From NCBI GenBank assembly GCA_017511535.1, contig JAFWJS010000035.1:1-64000 (forward strand): a DNA stretch of 64,000 nt, given 5' to 3'. Origin of the DNA: Eubacterium sp. Its GTDB lineage: Bacteria; Bacillota; Clostridia; Peptostreptococcales; Anaerovoracaceae. The stretch's first letter is position 1. Every line of letters starts with the position of its first letter. Of the stretch, positions 44,504 through 52,737 are shown one piece after another. The position numbers were made by a program, and so were the translations under genes. Below the pieces are notes generated by a model, which searched no databases, was not told the origin of the DNA, and saw only the letters and a program-made list of their open reading frames with translations.

Positions 44504-44975
44504 GATACGGCTCGCCGCGCCGGATCTTGAAGCTTCTGTAGATCTGTTCCAGAAGTATGACGCGCATCATCTGATGCGGGAACGTCATGTCAGAAAACGA
44601 CAGCTTGTAATCTGCCCGGGCGCTCACGTCCTGTGACAGCCCGAGGCTCCCGCCTATGACAAAATCGATCGTGCTGTGTCCCTCGAGCGCGAGATCCGCC
44701 ATCTTCTCAGCGAGCTTCTCCGAGCTCAGTTTTTTCCCTTTGATCTCCAGAGTTACAACAAAATCCTGCTGGCTGATGTGAGTGAGTATGTCTTTTCCCT
44801 CGTTCACTTTGACTTCTTCCTCTTCAGCGGGACCTGCGTTTGCTTTCAGCCTGGATTCCTTCAGTTCAATTATGGCAAGCTGACAGTACGGCTTGAGCCT
44901 TTTGCTGTATTCGGCGACCGCGTCCTCCCAGTATCTTTCCTTGAGTTTACCTATACATATTATGTTGATATCCAT
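44496..44975 (-). CDS. rlmH: 23S rRNA pseudouridine-1915 N3-methyltransferase
   Basis: RlmH methylates pseudouridine 1915 in helix 69 of 23S rRNA. The 159-residue protein is the usual length for this SPOUT enzyme and shows its pattern: IICIGKLKERYW at the start, DFVIGGSLGLS for the AdoMet loop and FPHQMMRVILLEQIYRSFKI at the C-terminus. AGAG-type ribosome site precedes the ATG. It is 19 bases downstream of walJ, an arrangement seen in many Firmicutes. Confidence 0.95.
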   Translation of the reverse strand: MDINIICIGKLKERYWEDAVAEYSKRLKPYCQLAIIELKESRLKANAGPAEEEEVKVNEGKDILTHISQQDFVVTLEIKGKKLSSEKLAEKMADLALEGHSTIDFVIGGSLGLSQDVSARADYKLSFSDMTFPHQMMRVILLEQIYRSFKIRRGEPYHK

Positions 44976-44994
44976 TTTCTTTTCTCTTTCGGCG

Positions 44995-45819
44995 CTACAC
45001 TTCGATCTCAGGTCCCGGCTCCGAGAAACTTGCGGTGTCGATGTTCACATCCTTACCTATATAATAGTCGTTTTCAAAAAGTATATTCCTTACTGTAAGC
45101 AGCGCCTGATCGGGCGTGTTGTTGTTTCTTGAAATGTGCGCGAGAAGTACATACGGTATGTCTCCGGACGCTACGGCAGGGTTTTGATCGGTGTCCCGGT
45201 CGTCAAGCATCCGGCAGATCACGTTGCCCGCCGCCTCGTTGGACAGATGGCCGTAATCGCTCAGGATCCTCTGCTGGAGCTCGTACGGATACGGGCCGAC
45301 GCGGAGCAGGTTCACCTCGTGGTTAGATTCCAGGATGAGGGCGTCGGACTCTTTGACCGAGTCGAATATGCTGTCGGTCACGATGCCTGTATCGGTCACG
45401 ATCGAAAGGCTCCTTCCGCCGCTTGTGAAATTGTATCCGACCGGTTCCGACGCGTCGTGAAAAAGGCCGAAGCTTCTTATCTCTATGTCTCCTACGGTAA
45501 ATGTGTCGTGCCTTTTGATGGGGGTGCAGCGCTCCTCGGGGACTTTGTCTGAGATGGCGTGGATCGTGCCGCGTGTCGCGTAGATGGCTGCGCTGCCCGC
45601 CTTTCTTGACATCATGCGAACGCTCTGGACGTGGTCTGAATGTTCGTGTGTGATCAGTATCGCGGAGAGATCCCGCACGTCAAGTCCAAGCCCATTAAGT
45701 CCTTCTATGATGCGCTTTCCGGAAATGCCGCAGTCTACGAGCACCGCGGTATCATCTGTTCTTACAAGATAGCTGTTTCCTGTGCTTCCGCTCGCGAGTG
45801 AACAAAATCTTAATCCCAT
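44995..45819 (-). CDS. walJ: WalJ/YycJ-type metallo-beta-lactamase-fold hydrolase
   Basis: The 274-residue protein shows SLASGSTGNSYLV at the start and the metal-binding THEHSDHVQSV motif, with later histidine and aspartate residues (GLFHDASEPVGY, VTDTGIVTD). YycJ-type proteins are linked to the WalKR cell-wall signalling locus and to DNA repair in Firmicutes. Here the WalKR genes are not nearby; rlmH follows. AAGGGAAA precedes the ATG. Confidence 0.88.
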   Translation of the reverse strand: MGLRFCSLASGSTGNSYLVRTDDTAVLVDCGISGKRIIEGLNGLGLDVRDLSAILITHEHSDHVQSVRMMSRKAGSAAIYATRGTIHAISDKVPEERCTPIKRHDTFTVGDIEIRSFGLFHDASEPVGYNFTSGGRSLSIVTDTGIVTDSIFDSVKESDALILESNHEVNLLRVGPYPYELQQRILSDYGHLSNEAAGNVICRMLDDRDTDQNPAVASGDIPYVLLAHISRNNNTPDQALLTVRNILFENDYYIGKDVNIDTASFSEPGPEIEV

Positions 45820-45934
45820 GTTTTCCCTTGCCGTTTCTTTCTGTTGTTATATCTGTCTGTTAATTAACTGATCATGACCTTTGATATTATAACACATATC
45901 ATGGGACTCTATCCCCAAAACCTTTTTGCTTTCG

Positions 45935-45964
45935 TTGACATATATACCGCCAAGGCGGTATAAT
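45935..45964 (+). promoter_or_regulatory. Promoter with palindromic operator for the XRE/HipA-like operon
   Basis: TTGACA (45935-45940) and TATAAT (45959-45964) are 18 bases apart. A perfect 20-base palindrome (45943-45962), TATACCGCC-AA-GGCGGTATA, fills the spacer and overlaps the -10, ideal for repression by the XRE-type antitoxin. Confidence 0.88.
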
Positions 45965-46056
45965 AGTAATACAGACGGCAGCGATGCATATACCTGTTGC
46001 AATTGCTATGTTTTATACATCAAATCACATTTGCATAATGTGCATATACCCTTAAA

Positions 46057-46500
46057 ATGTTCAAAGATTACCTTAAACAGAAGAATATTTCAGTTTATTC
46101 CCTGGCACACAAAGCAGGGATCTCATACAGCACACTTAATGATTTTGTTAATGAGAAAGTGCCTGTAGACCAATGCCGCGCAGGGATGATCAGAAAAGTC
46201 GCTGAAGCACTCGGCATCAGCATGGACGAATTATATGACCTTGCAGTTTACGAACCTCTTCACGTCATGACTTCATACGGTGTGGATTGCGTGGTCACGA
46301 AACACAGCAAGAGATATCACGTGGTCTTTGATTACGGCGGGAGAACGGTCGATCTTCCGGTCTGCAGGATCACCGACGATACGAAATATTACATCGAAGA
46401 CGTTGCAAGATGGCACGTGGAAGACTATATACGAAACGAGCACATGAAAGAGTTCGGGGAAGGAAAATACGATGGATTACTTTCTGATGAGGAAAGATGA
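46057..46500 (+). CDS. XRE-type HTH antitoxin or regulator paired with a HipA-like kinase
   Basis: The 147-residue protein has an N-terminal HTH (ISVYSLAHKAGISYSTLNDF, RKVAEALGISMDELYDL) and a C-terminal domain of about 75 residues (HVVFDYGGRTVDLPVCRITD) that I cannot place. It overlaps the HipA-like gene by 29 bases, more than is usual for coupling. No clear Shine-Dalgarno site precedes the ATG. By analogy with HipBA, the protein represses its own operon and neutralises the kinase. Confidence 0.8.
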   Translation: MFKDYLKQKNISVYSLAHKAGISYSTLNDFVNEKVPVDQCRAGMIRKVAEALGISMDELYDLAVYEPLHVMTSYGVDCVVTKHSKRYHVVFDYGGRTVDLPVCRITDDTKYYIEDVARWHVEDYIRNEHMKEFGEGKYDGLLSDEER

Positions 46501-47617
46501 CGTTATTACGATCTGTGACATTTCTGAGTCCGGAGAGATGATATCCTGGTCGGAAAAGATGCGGTTCCCTGAACTTGCGCCTATCGGCTTCAGGACTCAG
46601 CGCGACTATCTGAAAAAATGGTGGGAGGACAGAAGAGCTCCGATCGGACAGGGGCGCCTAAGGACGATTCTGGAAGAGCACGGTATATCAGATCCCGCGG
46701 ATTATCTTATACAGAATCTGGGGCTCAGTCTGACAGATTATTACTGGATGAAGCCTGTAGGGTCACATCTTAAATGGAAAGACGTCAACCTGTTTGAGAA
46801 CGCTTTTTCGGGCGACGCCCTTCAGACATACGGATTCTCATTCAGACATAAGAAGAATTTTTCCGGCCTCACGCCGAACAGCTCGCTCCAGGGTGAGCTT
46901 GAAAAGTGCTGGATGATACGTCATGGCAAAAGGTGCCTGATCAAAGGCAATCACGGCAAACTCTCAAGCGAAAGCATCAACGAGGTCATAGCGACAGAGT
47001 TCCACAAGTGTCAGAAATACGACAACTTCACGAAATACAAGCTTCTTCCTATCAAGAACAAGCCATATGAGTATGGCTGCTACTCCAGAGCTTTTACCGG
47101 GTCGCACCGGGAGTTCGTCTCGGCGTGGTCTGTGCTTACTTCCGAAAAGAAACCTTCCGGTATGTCGAACTACGAGCATCTGATAAACGTCGCAGGCGGG
47201 CACGGGATAGATACCGAGCAACTGAGACGGGATCTGGAATATCAGATCGTAAGCGACTACCTCATGTCCAACACCGACAGGCACATGGAGAACATCGGAT
47301 TCTTACGTGACGCGGATACGCTTGAGTTCATCAGGATGGCGCCTATATTCGACACCGGAAGAGCGTTCGCCGCGGGAAGCGTGGTGCCGTATACGAGAAA
47401 TGAGATAGAAAATATAGAGGTGAACAGCTTCAGAAATACTGAGGCAGAACTCCTGACTCTTGTACGCGACCCTTCTGTGGTAGATATGAAGAGGCTCCTT
47501 CCGGCAGACAGGATAGCTGAGCTCTACGGCAGAGATACGAAGATGGACGAGGGACGTACGGAAAGCATCCTGAGACTGTACGAGGAAAAGCAGAAGCTGC
47601 TGGAAACAAGGTTCTGA
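46472..47617 (+). CDS. HipA-like kinase domain protein
   Basis: The 381-residue protein carries the HipA kinase core: CLIKGNHGKLSSESINEVIA (ATP-binding lysine region), the catalytic loop SNTDRHMENIGFLRD and the metal-binding MAPIFDTGRAF. HipA kinases phosphorylate a tRNA synthetase and cause growth arrest. The N-terminal 120 residues (RAPIGQGRLRTILEEHGI) do not look like the classical HipA N-domain. ATG 46472 has GGAAGG 8 bases upstream. It is probably a toxin, but a role in other phosphotransfer is possible. Confidence 0.8.
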   Translation: MDYFLMRKDDVITICDISESGEMISWSEKMRFPELAPIGFRTQRDYLKKWWEDRRAPIGQGRLRTILEEHGISDPADYLIQNLGLSLTDYYWMKPVGSHLKWKDVNLFENAFSGDALQTYGFSFRHKKNFSGLTPNSSLQGELEKCWMIRHGKRCLIKGNHGKLSSESINEVIATEFHKCQKYDNFTKYKLLPIKNKPYEYGCYSRAFTGSHREFVSAWSVLTSEKKPSGMSNYEHLINVAGGHGIDTEQLRRDLEYQIVSDYLMSNTDRHMENIGFLRDADTLEFIRMAPIFDTGRAFAAGSVVPYTRNEIENIEVNSFRNTEAELLTLVRDPSVVDMKRLLPADRIAELYGRDTKMDEGRTESILRLYEEKQKLLETRF

Positions 47618-47662
47618 AGTGTGTTTTTGTGTTTTTTGGAACCGTCCCCTTTGACACACCTT
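47618..47662. repeat. Dispersed repeat, copy 7
   Basis: GTGTGTTTTTGTG and a TTGGAACCGTCCCC core end in TGACACACC, so GTGTGT pairs with ACACAC. It follows the HipA-like gene and may act as its terminator. Confidence 0.65.
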
Positions 47663-47817
47663 CGACAAATGTACGTATTGCGATCGGACGGTGTAGGATA
47701 TGTGAAATCGTATCCGCGCCATCCGATTTTTCTTGCGCGAGGTCACGGTATAGTACATAATATAACCAGAAGGCGAACCGGAGTGCAGGGCATGACGGCC
47801 CGTCTTTTATAAAGAAG

Positions 47818-47888
47818 GGATCCCGGCTGCATGCGGCCGGGGAAACTCCACAACAGCGGGGTCAGACAAGGCCCCGGAGCCAAGGGGA
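47818..47888 (+). promoter_or_regulatory. Structured leader of rnhA (element A)
   Basis: CCCGGC and GCCGGG form one hairpin, CTCCACAACAG follows, then CGGGG and CCCCG form a second hairpin just before the ribosome site. The layout and several blocks recur upstream of the next gene (48470-48519). Confidence 0.5.
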
Positions 47889-47895
47889 GATGGAA

Positions 47896-48465
47896 ATGAG
47901 TAAAGTTGTCAATTTCTATACAGACGGAGCATGCTCGGGCAACCAGAACGACGAGAACGTTGGCGGCTGGGGTGCGATACTCGAGTATGGCGACACTGTA
48001 AAGGAGCTTCACGCAGGTGAGATGAACACCACCAACAACAGGATGGAGCTTGACGCAGTGATCAATGCGTTCAGACAGCTGAAGAGAGACGGCCTTACGG
48101 TCCACGTCTTTACGGACAGCTCGTATGTGGCCAACTGCTTTCTGAATAAGTGGTATGTGAGCTGGCGCAGCAAGGGCTGGAAGAATTCCAAAAAGGAACC
48201 GGTGGAGAACCGGGAACGCTGGGAAGAGCTTTTATCGATGGTCGAGAAGAATGACGTGACGTTCTTCAGAGTCAAGGGACACGTTAACCTGGACTCGCCT
48301 AAAACTGACGCGGACAAGGCATACAGGAAGTTTCTGAGTGACAACAGCGCATCTCTGGAAAAGCCGGACGCGCCGGAGATCGGTTTTGATGACTTCCGGA
48401 AACTCATAGACATGAACAACCGGGCGGACGAGCTTGCGAATATCGCGATGGACGAGCTCAGATAA
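47896..48465 (+). CDS. rnhA: Ribonuclease HI
   Basis: RNase HI cuts the RNA strand of RNA-DNA hybrids. The 189-residue protein shows the acidic active-site residues in FYTDGACSGNQ, NNRMELDAV and VFTDSSYV, plus the late aspartate in NNRADELAN and the histidine in RVKGHVN. A 40-residue insertion before the last motif (KTDADKAYRKFLSDNSASLE) makes it longer than the E. coli enzyme. ATG 47896 is 6 bases from AGGGGAG; ATG 47890 is too close. Confidence 0.93.
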   Translation: MSKVVNFYTDGACSGNQNDENVGGWGAILEYGDTVKELHAGEMNTTNNRMELDAVINAFRQLKRDGLTVHVFTDSSYVANCFLNKWYVSWRSKGWKNSKKEPVENRERWEELLSMVEKNDVTFFRVKGHVNLDSPKTDADKAYRKFLSDNSASLEKPDAPEIGFDDFRKLIDMNNRADELANIAMDELR

Positions 48466-48469
48466 CAGC

Positions 48470-48519
48470 GGATCCCGGCAGCAAAGCCGGTCTGCACAAC
48501 AGAGGACTCTGAAGTGAGT
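48470..48519 (+). promoter_or_regulatory. Structured leader of the SPFH gene (element B)
   Basis: GGATCCCGGC, a CCGGC/GCCGG hairpin, CTGCACAACAG and a second hairpin (GACTC/GAGTC) repeat the order seen upstream of rnhA. The gene's AGGAGGG site follows. Confidence 0.5.
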
Positions 48520-48543
48520 CTATATAATAATAAGGAGGGCAAT

Positions 48544-49515
48544 ATGAATATTACTGGTTTTATTTTCACGATCTTACTGATCCTACTCTTCGTCCTGCTT
48601 ATCGCGTTCAATGTAATAATCGTGCCGCAGGCGCATGAGTACATAGTTGAATTCCTGGGCAAATATGAGAAGACCTGGGGAGCGGGACTCCACATCAAGA
48701 TCCCTCTTCTGGAGCGTATCGCCAGCAAGGTGTCGCTGAAGGAGCAGGTGCTTGACTTCGAACCGCAGCATGTCATAACCAAGGATAACGTCGGTATCTC
48801 AGTGGATTCCGTCGTATTCTGCAAAGTGTTCAACTCCAAGGATTTCACTTACGGCGTTGAGAACGCGCTGACCGGACTTGAGAATCTGTCTGCAACAACG
48901 CTGAGAAGCATCCTCGGAGAGATGGATCTGGATAACGCTTTGTCCGGAAGAGACCAGATCAACGCCAGAATGGAGAAAGTCCTGGATGAGTCAACTGACC
49001 CATGGGGCCTTAAAGTAACAAGAGTAGAGCTCAAGAACATCGATCCTCCTCGTGAGATAGCAGAAGCTATGAGCAAGCAGATGAAGGCTGAGCGTGAGAA
49101 GCGTCAGACTGTACTCGAAGCGCAGGCTCATCAGGAAAGCGTCATCACGAGAGCTGAAGGCGATAAGAAGGCGAAGGTCCTCGCAGCAGAGGCTGAGCGT
49201 GAAGCTCAGGCAACTATCGCCGAAGGTAAGGCTGAAGCTATCAAAAAGGTCTACGACGCTGAGGCACAGGGACTTAAGATGCTTCGTGAAGCCGGGATCA
49301 ACGAGAGCGTTCTCAGGCTGAAGAGCATAGAAGCTCTGAAGGATGTGGCAGATGGCAACGCGACCAAAATCTTCATGCCGGCTGATATTTCCAATATAGT
49401 CAGCACCGCCGGGGTGATCGGCGAAACGCTTGGGCTTGGCGAAAAAGCCGCAGAGAAAGTTATTGCCGAAACAGTTACGGAAGATCCGTGCTGTGACGAT
49501 GAAGAAGATCAATAG
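48544..49515 (+). CDS. SPFH/band 7 (stomatin-like) membrane protein
   Basis: The 323-residue protein has one N-terminal membrane helix (ITGFIFTILLILLFVLLIAF), a band-7/SPFH domain (EYIVEFLGKYEKTWGAGLHI to KVTRVELKNIDPPREIAEAM), an alanine/glutamate-rich coiled coil (AEGDKKAKVLAAEAEREAQA) and a short acidic tail. Such proteins (QmcA/HflC/stomatin) form membrane microdomains and often work with a NfeD partner, which is not seen here. ATG 48544 has AGGAGGG upstream. The next gene is 12 bases away. Confidence 0.92.
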   Translation: MNITGFIFTILLILLFVLLIAFNVIIVPQAHEYIVEFLGKYEKTWGAGLHIKIPLLERIASKVSLKEQVLDFEPQHVITKDNVGISVDSVVFCKVFNSKDFTYGVENALTGLENLSATTLRSILGEMDLDNALSGRDQINARMEKVLDESTDPWGLKVTRVELKNIDPPREIAEAMSKQMKAEREKRQTVLEAQAHQESVITRAEGDKKAKVLAAEAEREAQATIAEGKAEAIKKVYDAEAQGLKMLREAGINESVLRLKSIEALKDVADGNATKIFMPADISNIVSTAGVIGETLGLGEKAAEKVIAETVTEDPCCDDEEDQ

Positions 49516-49526
49516 TGCAAGGAAGT

Positions 49527-50432
49527 ATGGAGAATATTGTGATCGGAGGGCTGTCGATATATGAGATCGTCTGGTTTTTCATGCTTTACTCTTTCCTGGG
49601 CTGGGTGATAGAGGTCGTCTATCACGCTGTGTCAAAGGGAGTGATCGTGAACCGCGGTTTTCTGAACGGCCCGGTATGCCCTATTTACGGATTCGGCATG
49701 GTAGGTGTATTCCTGCTGTTTAATACACTGTTCCCTGAAGGAGCATCCGGCATGCACGGCGGGCTCCTTTTCCTGTTCGGACTCGCGCTCGCTACGGCGA
49801 TAGAACTTTTCGGAGGATGGGCGCTGGATAAGATCTTCCACGCGAGATGGTGGGATTATTCCAGGGAACCATTCAATCTGAACGGGTATATATGTCCCAA
49901 GTTCAGCCTGTACTGGGGTCTCACGATAGTATTCGCGGTAAGGATTTTTCATCCTTTCCTCGCCAGAAATACCGTAGAGCTCTGGCCAAAGAATATCGGA
50001 TGGCCGGCTGCGATCGTTCTTGCCGTCGTTTATATGGCTGATGTCGTTGTAACTGTAATGATGGTAAGCGGTCTCAATAAAGAACTCGAACAGCTGGATC
50101 AGATCCAGGCGTCTATGCGTGTAGTAAGCGACGATCTGACAGAAAAACTGGGAGGCGGCTCTCTCAAGACCGTTCAAAAGATCGAGGAAGAACGTGTCAA
50201 AGCGGAGCTTGCTCAGAACGATATAAAAGACATGGCTTCCGAAGCCAGGAAGAATTTCGACAGAACGATACAGGCTCTTACAGAAAAGCAGAATGCTCTT
50301 TACAGAAAGATCTCAGAGAATCCGTTCTTCGGACCGAAGCGTCTTATCGATGCGTTCCCTGATCTCAAGATGCGTGATCACGCAGAGGCTTTCCGGAAGG
50401 TCAAAGAAATGCTTGAAAAAGCAGGTAAATGA
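49527..50432 (+). CDS. PF06541 family membrane protein (putative ABC transporter permease)
   Basis: The 301-residue protein matches a Firmicutes membrane family often annotated as ABC transporter permease (PF06541): IYEIVWFFMLYSFLGWVIEV, GFLNGPVCPIYGFGMVGVFL and ELFGGWALDKIFHARWWDYS. Several membrane helices are followed by a C-terminal coiled-coil region. Its real function is not established. ATG 49527 (AAGGA just upstream) is preferred to the GTG at 49515. It is co-transcribed with the SPFH gene and followed by a terminator. Confidence 0.85.
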   Translation: MENIVIGGLSIYEIVWFFMLYSFLGWVIEVVYHAVSKGVIVNRGFLNGPVCPIYGFGMVGVFLLFNTLFPEGASGMHGGLLFLFGLALATAIELFGGWALDKIFHARWWDYSREPFNLNGYICPKFSLYWGLTIVFAVRIFHPFLARNTVELWPKNIGWPAAIVLAVVYMADVVVTVMMVSGLNKELEQLDQIQASMRVVSDDLTEKLGGGSLKTVQKIEEERVKAELAQNDIKDMASEARKNFDRTIQALTEKQNALYRKISENPFFGPKRLIDAFPDLKMRDHAEAFRKVKEMLEKAGK

Positions 50433-50449
50433 TATATATGAGATAAATC

Positions 50450-50489
50450 AAAAAAGCATGCGGCGGAGAATTCCGGCTCATGCTTTTTT
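50450..50489. terminator. Bidirectional terminator between convergent genes
   Basis: AAAAAAGCATG and CATGCTTTTTT pair, with a GC-rich inner part, between the PF06541 gene and the EamA gene. Confidence 0.88.
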
Positions 50490-51417
50490 ATTGCTTTCCG
50501 GTCTCGCTTATCAGCGTGGAGCCCAGTATCAGAACCGCGCCTGTGACCCCAAGAAACGACATATGTTCGTGGAGAACGACAGCGGAAAGGATCAGCGCAG
50601 TTATCGGATCGATGTAGCTTATCAGTGCTATCGTCTGCGCTTTCAGTTTCTTCATGCTTCCGAAATAGATCACGTATGTTATTCCCGTGTGAACGATCCC
50701 CACAATGATAAGAAGAAGCATAGTCTTGAGGTCTGCCTGCCAAAACTGACCGAAACCTTCTGTCACAAGCACGTATGGGAACATTACGACTGCGGCCCCG
50801 AAGAGCTCAATCATCGTCAGGATCATCGGGTCTACATGGCTCGCTTTCTTATTGAGCATCACTTCTATCGCATAGAGCAGGGCTGCAGCAAGGCCGAACA
50901 TGATCCCCCTGGTATTCCCTGCGCCGGACCCGGCGCCGCCTTCCAGCACTCCGGACACAAGAACCATTCCAAACACTGCGGCGGCAGCGCAGATCAGCTT
51001 CCTCCCGGTGAGTTTCTCATTAAATAAAAGCGGCGAGCACAATATGACTATGGTCGGCTCCATATAATAACACAGCGTCGCTATGGATACCGTTGTGTAA
51101 TTATACGATTCGAAAAGGAGCATCCAGTTTATTCCTATGCCTGTTCCCATTATGAACAGGCACAGGACCAGCTTCGGCCCAATAACCGCAAGGCTTTTCT
51201 TCAGGCTGCCGAATGCGCCTTCTTCTGCTTTTCTCCCTCGATACAGCACATATGAAAAAAGAAATGCCGCGCCGAGTGAGCCTCTTACAAACGCAAGCAT
51301 TCCTGACGACAGTGGTATGTATTTTCGGAATATTCCGATCGTTCCGAAGATGACCATGGCAATAATGAGCATTACCAGTGTTCCTTTGGTCTTCTCTTCA
51401 GTTTTCTCCTGAATCAT
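50488..51417 (-). CDS. EamA/DMT-superfamily transporter
   Basis: The 309-residue protein has about ten hydrophobic helices in two EamA repeats: GTIGIFRKYIPLSSGMLAFV near the start and AALLYAIEVMLNKKASHVDP in the second half, ending in ALIFGSTLISE-like sequence. These transporters move metabolites or amino acids; the substrate is not evident. Its ATG overlaps the stop codon of the sigma-factor gene by 4 bases, so it is the third gene of an rsbW-sigma-EamA operon. Confidence 0.88.
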   Translation of the reverse strand: MIQEKTEEKTKGTLVMLIIAMVIFGTIGIFRKYIPLSSGMLAFVRGSLGAAFLFSYVLYRGRKAEEGAFGSLKKSLAVIGPKLVLCLFIMGTGIGINWMLLFESYNYTTVSIATLCYYMEPTIVILCSPLLFNEKLTGRKLICAAAAVFGMVLVSGVLEGGAGSGAGNTRGIMFGLAAALLYAIEVMLNKKASHVDPMILTMIELFGAAVVMFPYVLVTEGFGQFWQADLKTMLLLIIVGIVHTGITYVIYFGSMKKLKAQTIALISYIDPITALILSAVVLHEHMSFLGVTGAVLILGSTLISETGKQ

Positions 51418-52160
51418 TGATTCTCTTCTTCTTTTATCTCTTTTCTGAATCTCTCTACTATCTTCTTCTCGGCCCTTGATATCGTCATCTGAGATACTCC
51501 AAGTGTCTTCGCGATATCCGCCTGTGACCTGTTATATATGAAACGTTCTCTGAAGATGTATCTGTCTTGTTCGCTCATTTTATCGAGCACGCCGTGTATT
51601 ATCTCCGACAGCTCGACCTGCTTGTAGCCGGCTTCTTCGAACCCGGTATATTTCTCCAGAAATGCGCTTTCGCCGTCTTCCCCCGCCTCGTCGAAGCTTT
51701 GATCCAGCGAATACGCGTTATATGCGTGCGAGCTTTCTGTCGCTTCCACTATCTGTTCCTCTGTGAAGCCTGTGGCCTCTGCGACTTCCGCAACGGTCGG
51801 CTTCCTCGCGAGCCTGAGATGCAGTTCGTCCTGCACTTCCTGGACTTTAGCCGAAATCTCTTTCATTCTTCTCGGGACCTTCAGGGCCCATTCCTTGTCG
51901 CGGAAATACTTTTTTATCTCTCCGAGTATCGTCGGCGTCGCGAAAGAGCTGAACTCATAGCCCTTATCAGGGTCGAAGCGGTCTACAGCCTGGACCAGCG
52001 CAAGCGCGCCGACCTGATAAAGGTCATCATAATCCACACCTTTACCAAGGTACTTCCTTATCAGGATATCTACCATGTAAAGGTGTTCCTCAACGAGAGC
52101 GTTTCTCTCCTCTATTGTCGGATTTTTCTTGTACGCCCTGAAGCGGTCCAGTGATTCCAT
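51414..52160 (-). CDS. SigB/SigF/SigG-type RNA polymerase sigma factor
   Basis: The 248-residue sigma-70-family protein has region 2 (YDDLYQVGALALVQAVDRFD, FSSFATPTILGEIKKYFRDK), region 3 (RRMKEISAKVQEVQDELHLR, PTVAEVAEATGFTEEQIVEA) and region 4 with the HTH (SQADIAKTLGVSQMTISRAE). This is the subgroup of alternative sigma factors controlled by RsbW/SpoIIAB anti-sigma kinases, and such a gene lies 17 bases upstream. No anti-anti-sigma gene (RsbV/SpoIIAA) is seen. A role in stress or surface gene expression is inferred. Confidence 0.9.
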   Translation of the reverse strand: MESLDRFRAYKKNPTIEERNALVEEHLYMVDILIRKYLGKGVDYDDLYQVGALALVQAVDRFDPDKGYEFSSFATPTILGEIKKYFRDKEWALKVPRRMKEISAKVQEVQDELHLRLARKPTVAEVAEATGFTEEQIVEATESSHAYNAYSLDQSFDEAGEDGESAFLEKYTGFEEAGYKQVELSEIIHGVLDKMSEQDRYIFRERFIYNRSQADIAKTLGVSQMTISRAEKKIVERFRKEIKEEENQ

Positions 52161-52177
52161 AATAAAACTTTCTGCTG

Positions 52178-52579
52178 CTACAGCTCCTTCACCATAGTGA
52201 TGGACTTCTGACCGGTCTGCTCTGCCCTCATGACACTCACGTCAGACATGAGTGACCTGATCACCATAAGTCCGAGATCGCAGTCTTCCGGACACCTCTG
52301 GCAGTGTTCGGACATTTTCTCATACAGATGTCTCTCGCAGTCATCCTTTACGGTGATCTCCATATGTCCTTCGTCAACTGAAAGATCTACTTCATACTTG
52401 TCGCTGAATCCTTCTGTTCCATGGCATGATACATTCTTGCAAGCCTCGGTGACGGCCGTCTTGATATCCTCTGCAGCGTCGAGATCAAAACCTGCGGTCG
52501 CGGCGATGGAACTTATCGCGAGCCGTACAGCTGAAAGATACGCAGGCTTTCCGGGTACTTCGATTTTAAGATTATCCAT
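52178..52579 (-). CDS. RsbW/SpoIIAB-like anti-sigma factor with cysteine cluster
   Basis: The 133-residue protein has the GHKL ATPase N-box (EDIKTAVTEACKNV) and partners the sigma-factor gene downstream. In the region where RsbW has its DxGxG motif it carries CERHLYEKMSEHCQRCPEDC followed by DLGLMVIRSL. Six cysteines are present (47, 52, 81, 93, 96, 100), unusual for this family. C93-x2-C96-x3-C100 looks like a metal or redox site, so the switch may sense oxidation or metal; this is inference. GGAGAGG precedes the ATG. Confidence 0.82.
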   Translation of the reverse strand: MDNLKIEVPGKPAYLSAVRLAISSIAATAGFDLDAAEDIKTAVTEACKNVSCHGTEGFSDKYEVDLSVDEGHMEITVKDDCERHLYEKMSEHCQRCPEDCDLGLMVIRSLMSDVSVMRAEQTGQKSITMVKEL

Positions 52580-52678
52580 TTTTCCTCTCCAGATAACAAA
52601 AATGTTGTTTCATACTCTATTAATACCACGTTTTCCGCGATCAAAGCAACTTCTCCGGCTGAAGTAAGCAATAAAATA

Positions 52679-52707
52679 CCGCACAGGCACGATCTGTACC
52701 TGTGCGG
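52679..52707 (-). terminator. Intrinsic terminator of gyrA
   Basis: CCGCACAGG and CCTGTGCGG form a perfect 9-base stem; leftward it is followed by TATTTTAT. Confidence 0.85.
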
Positions 52708-52737
52708 CGGTTCTTTGTTCATGTTATATCGATTCAG

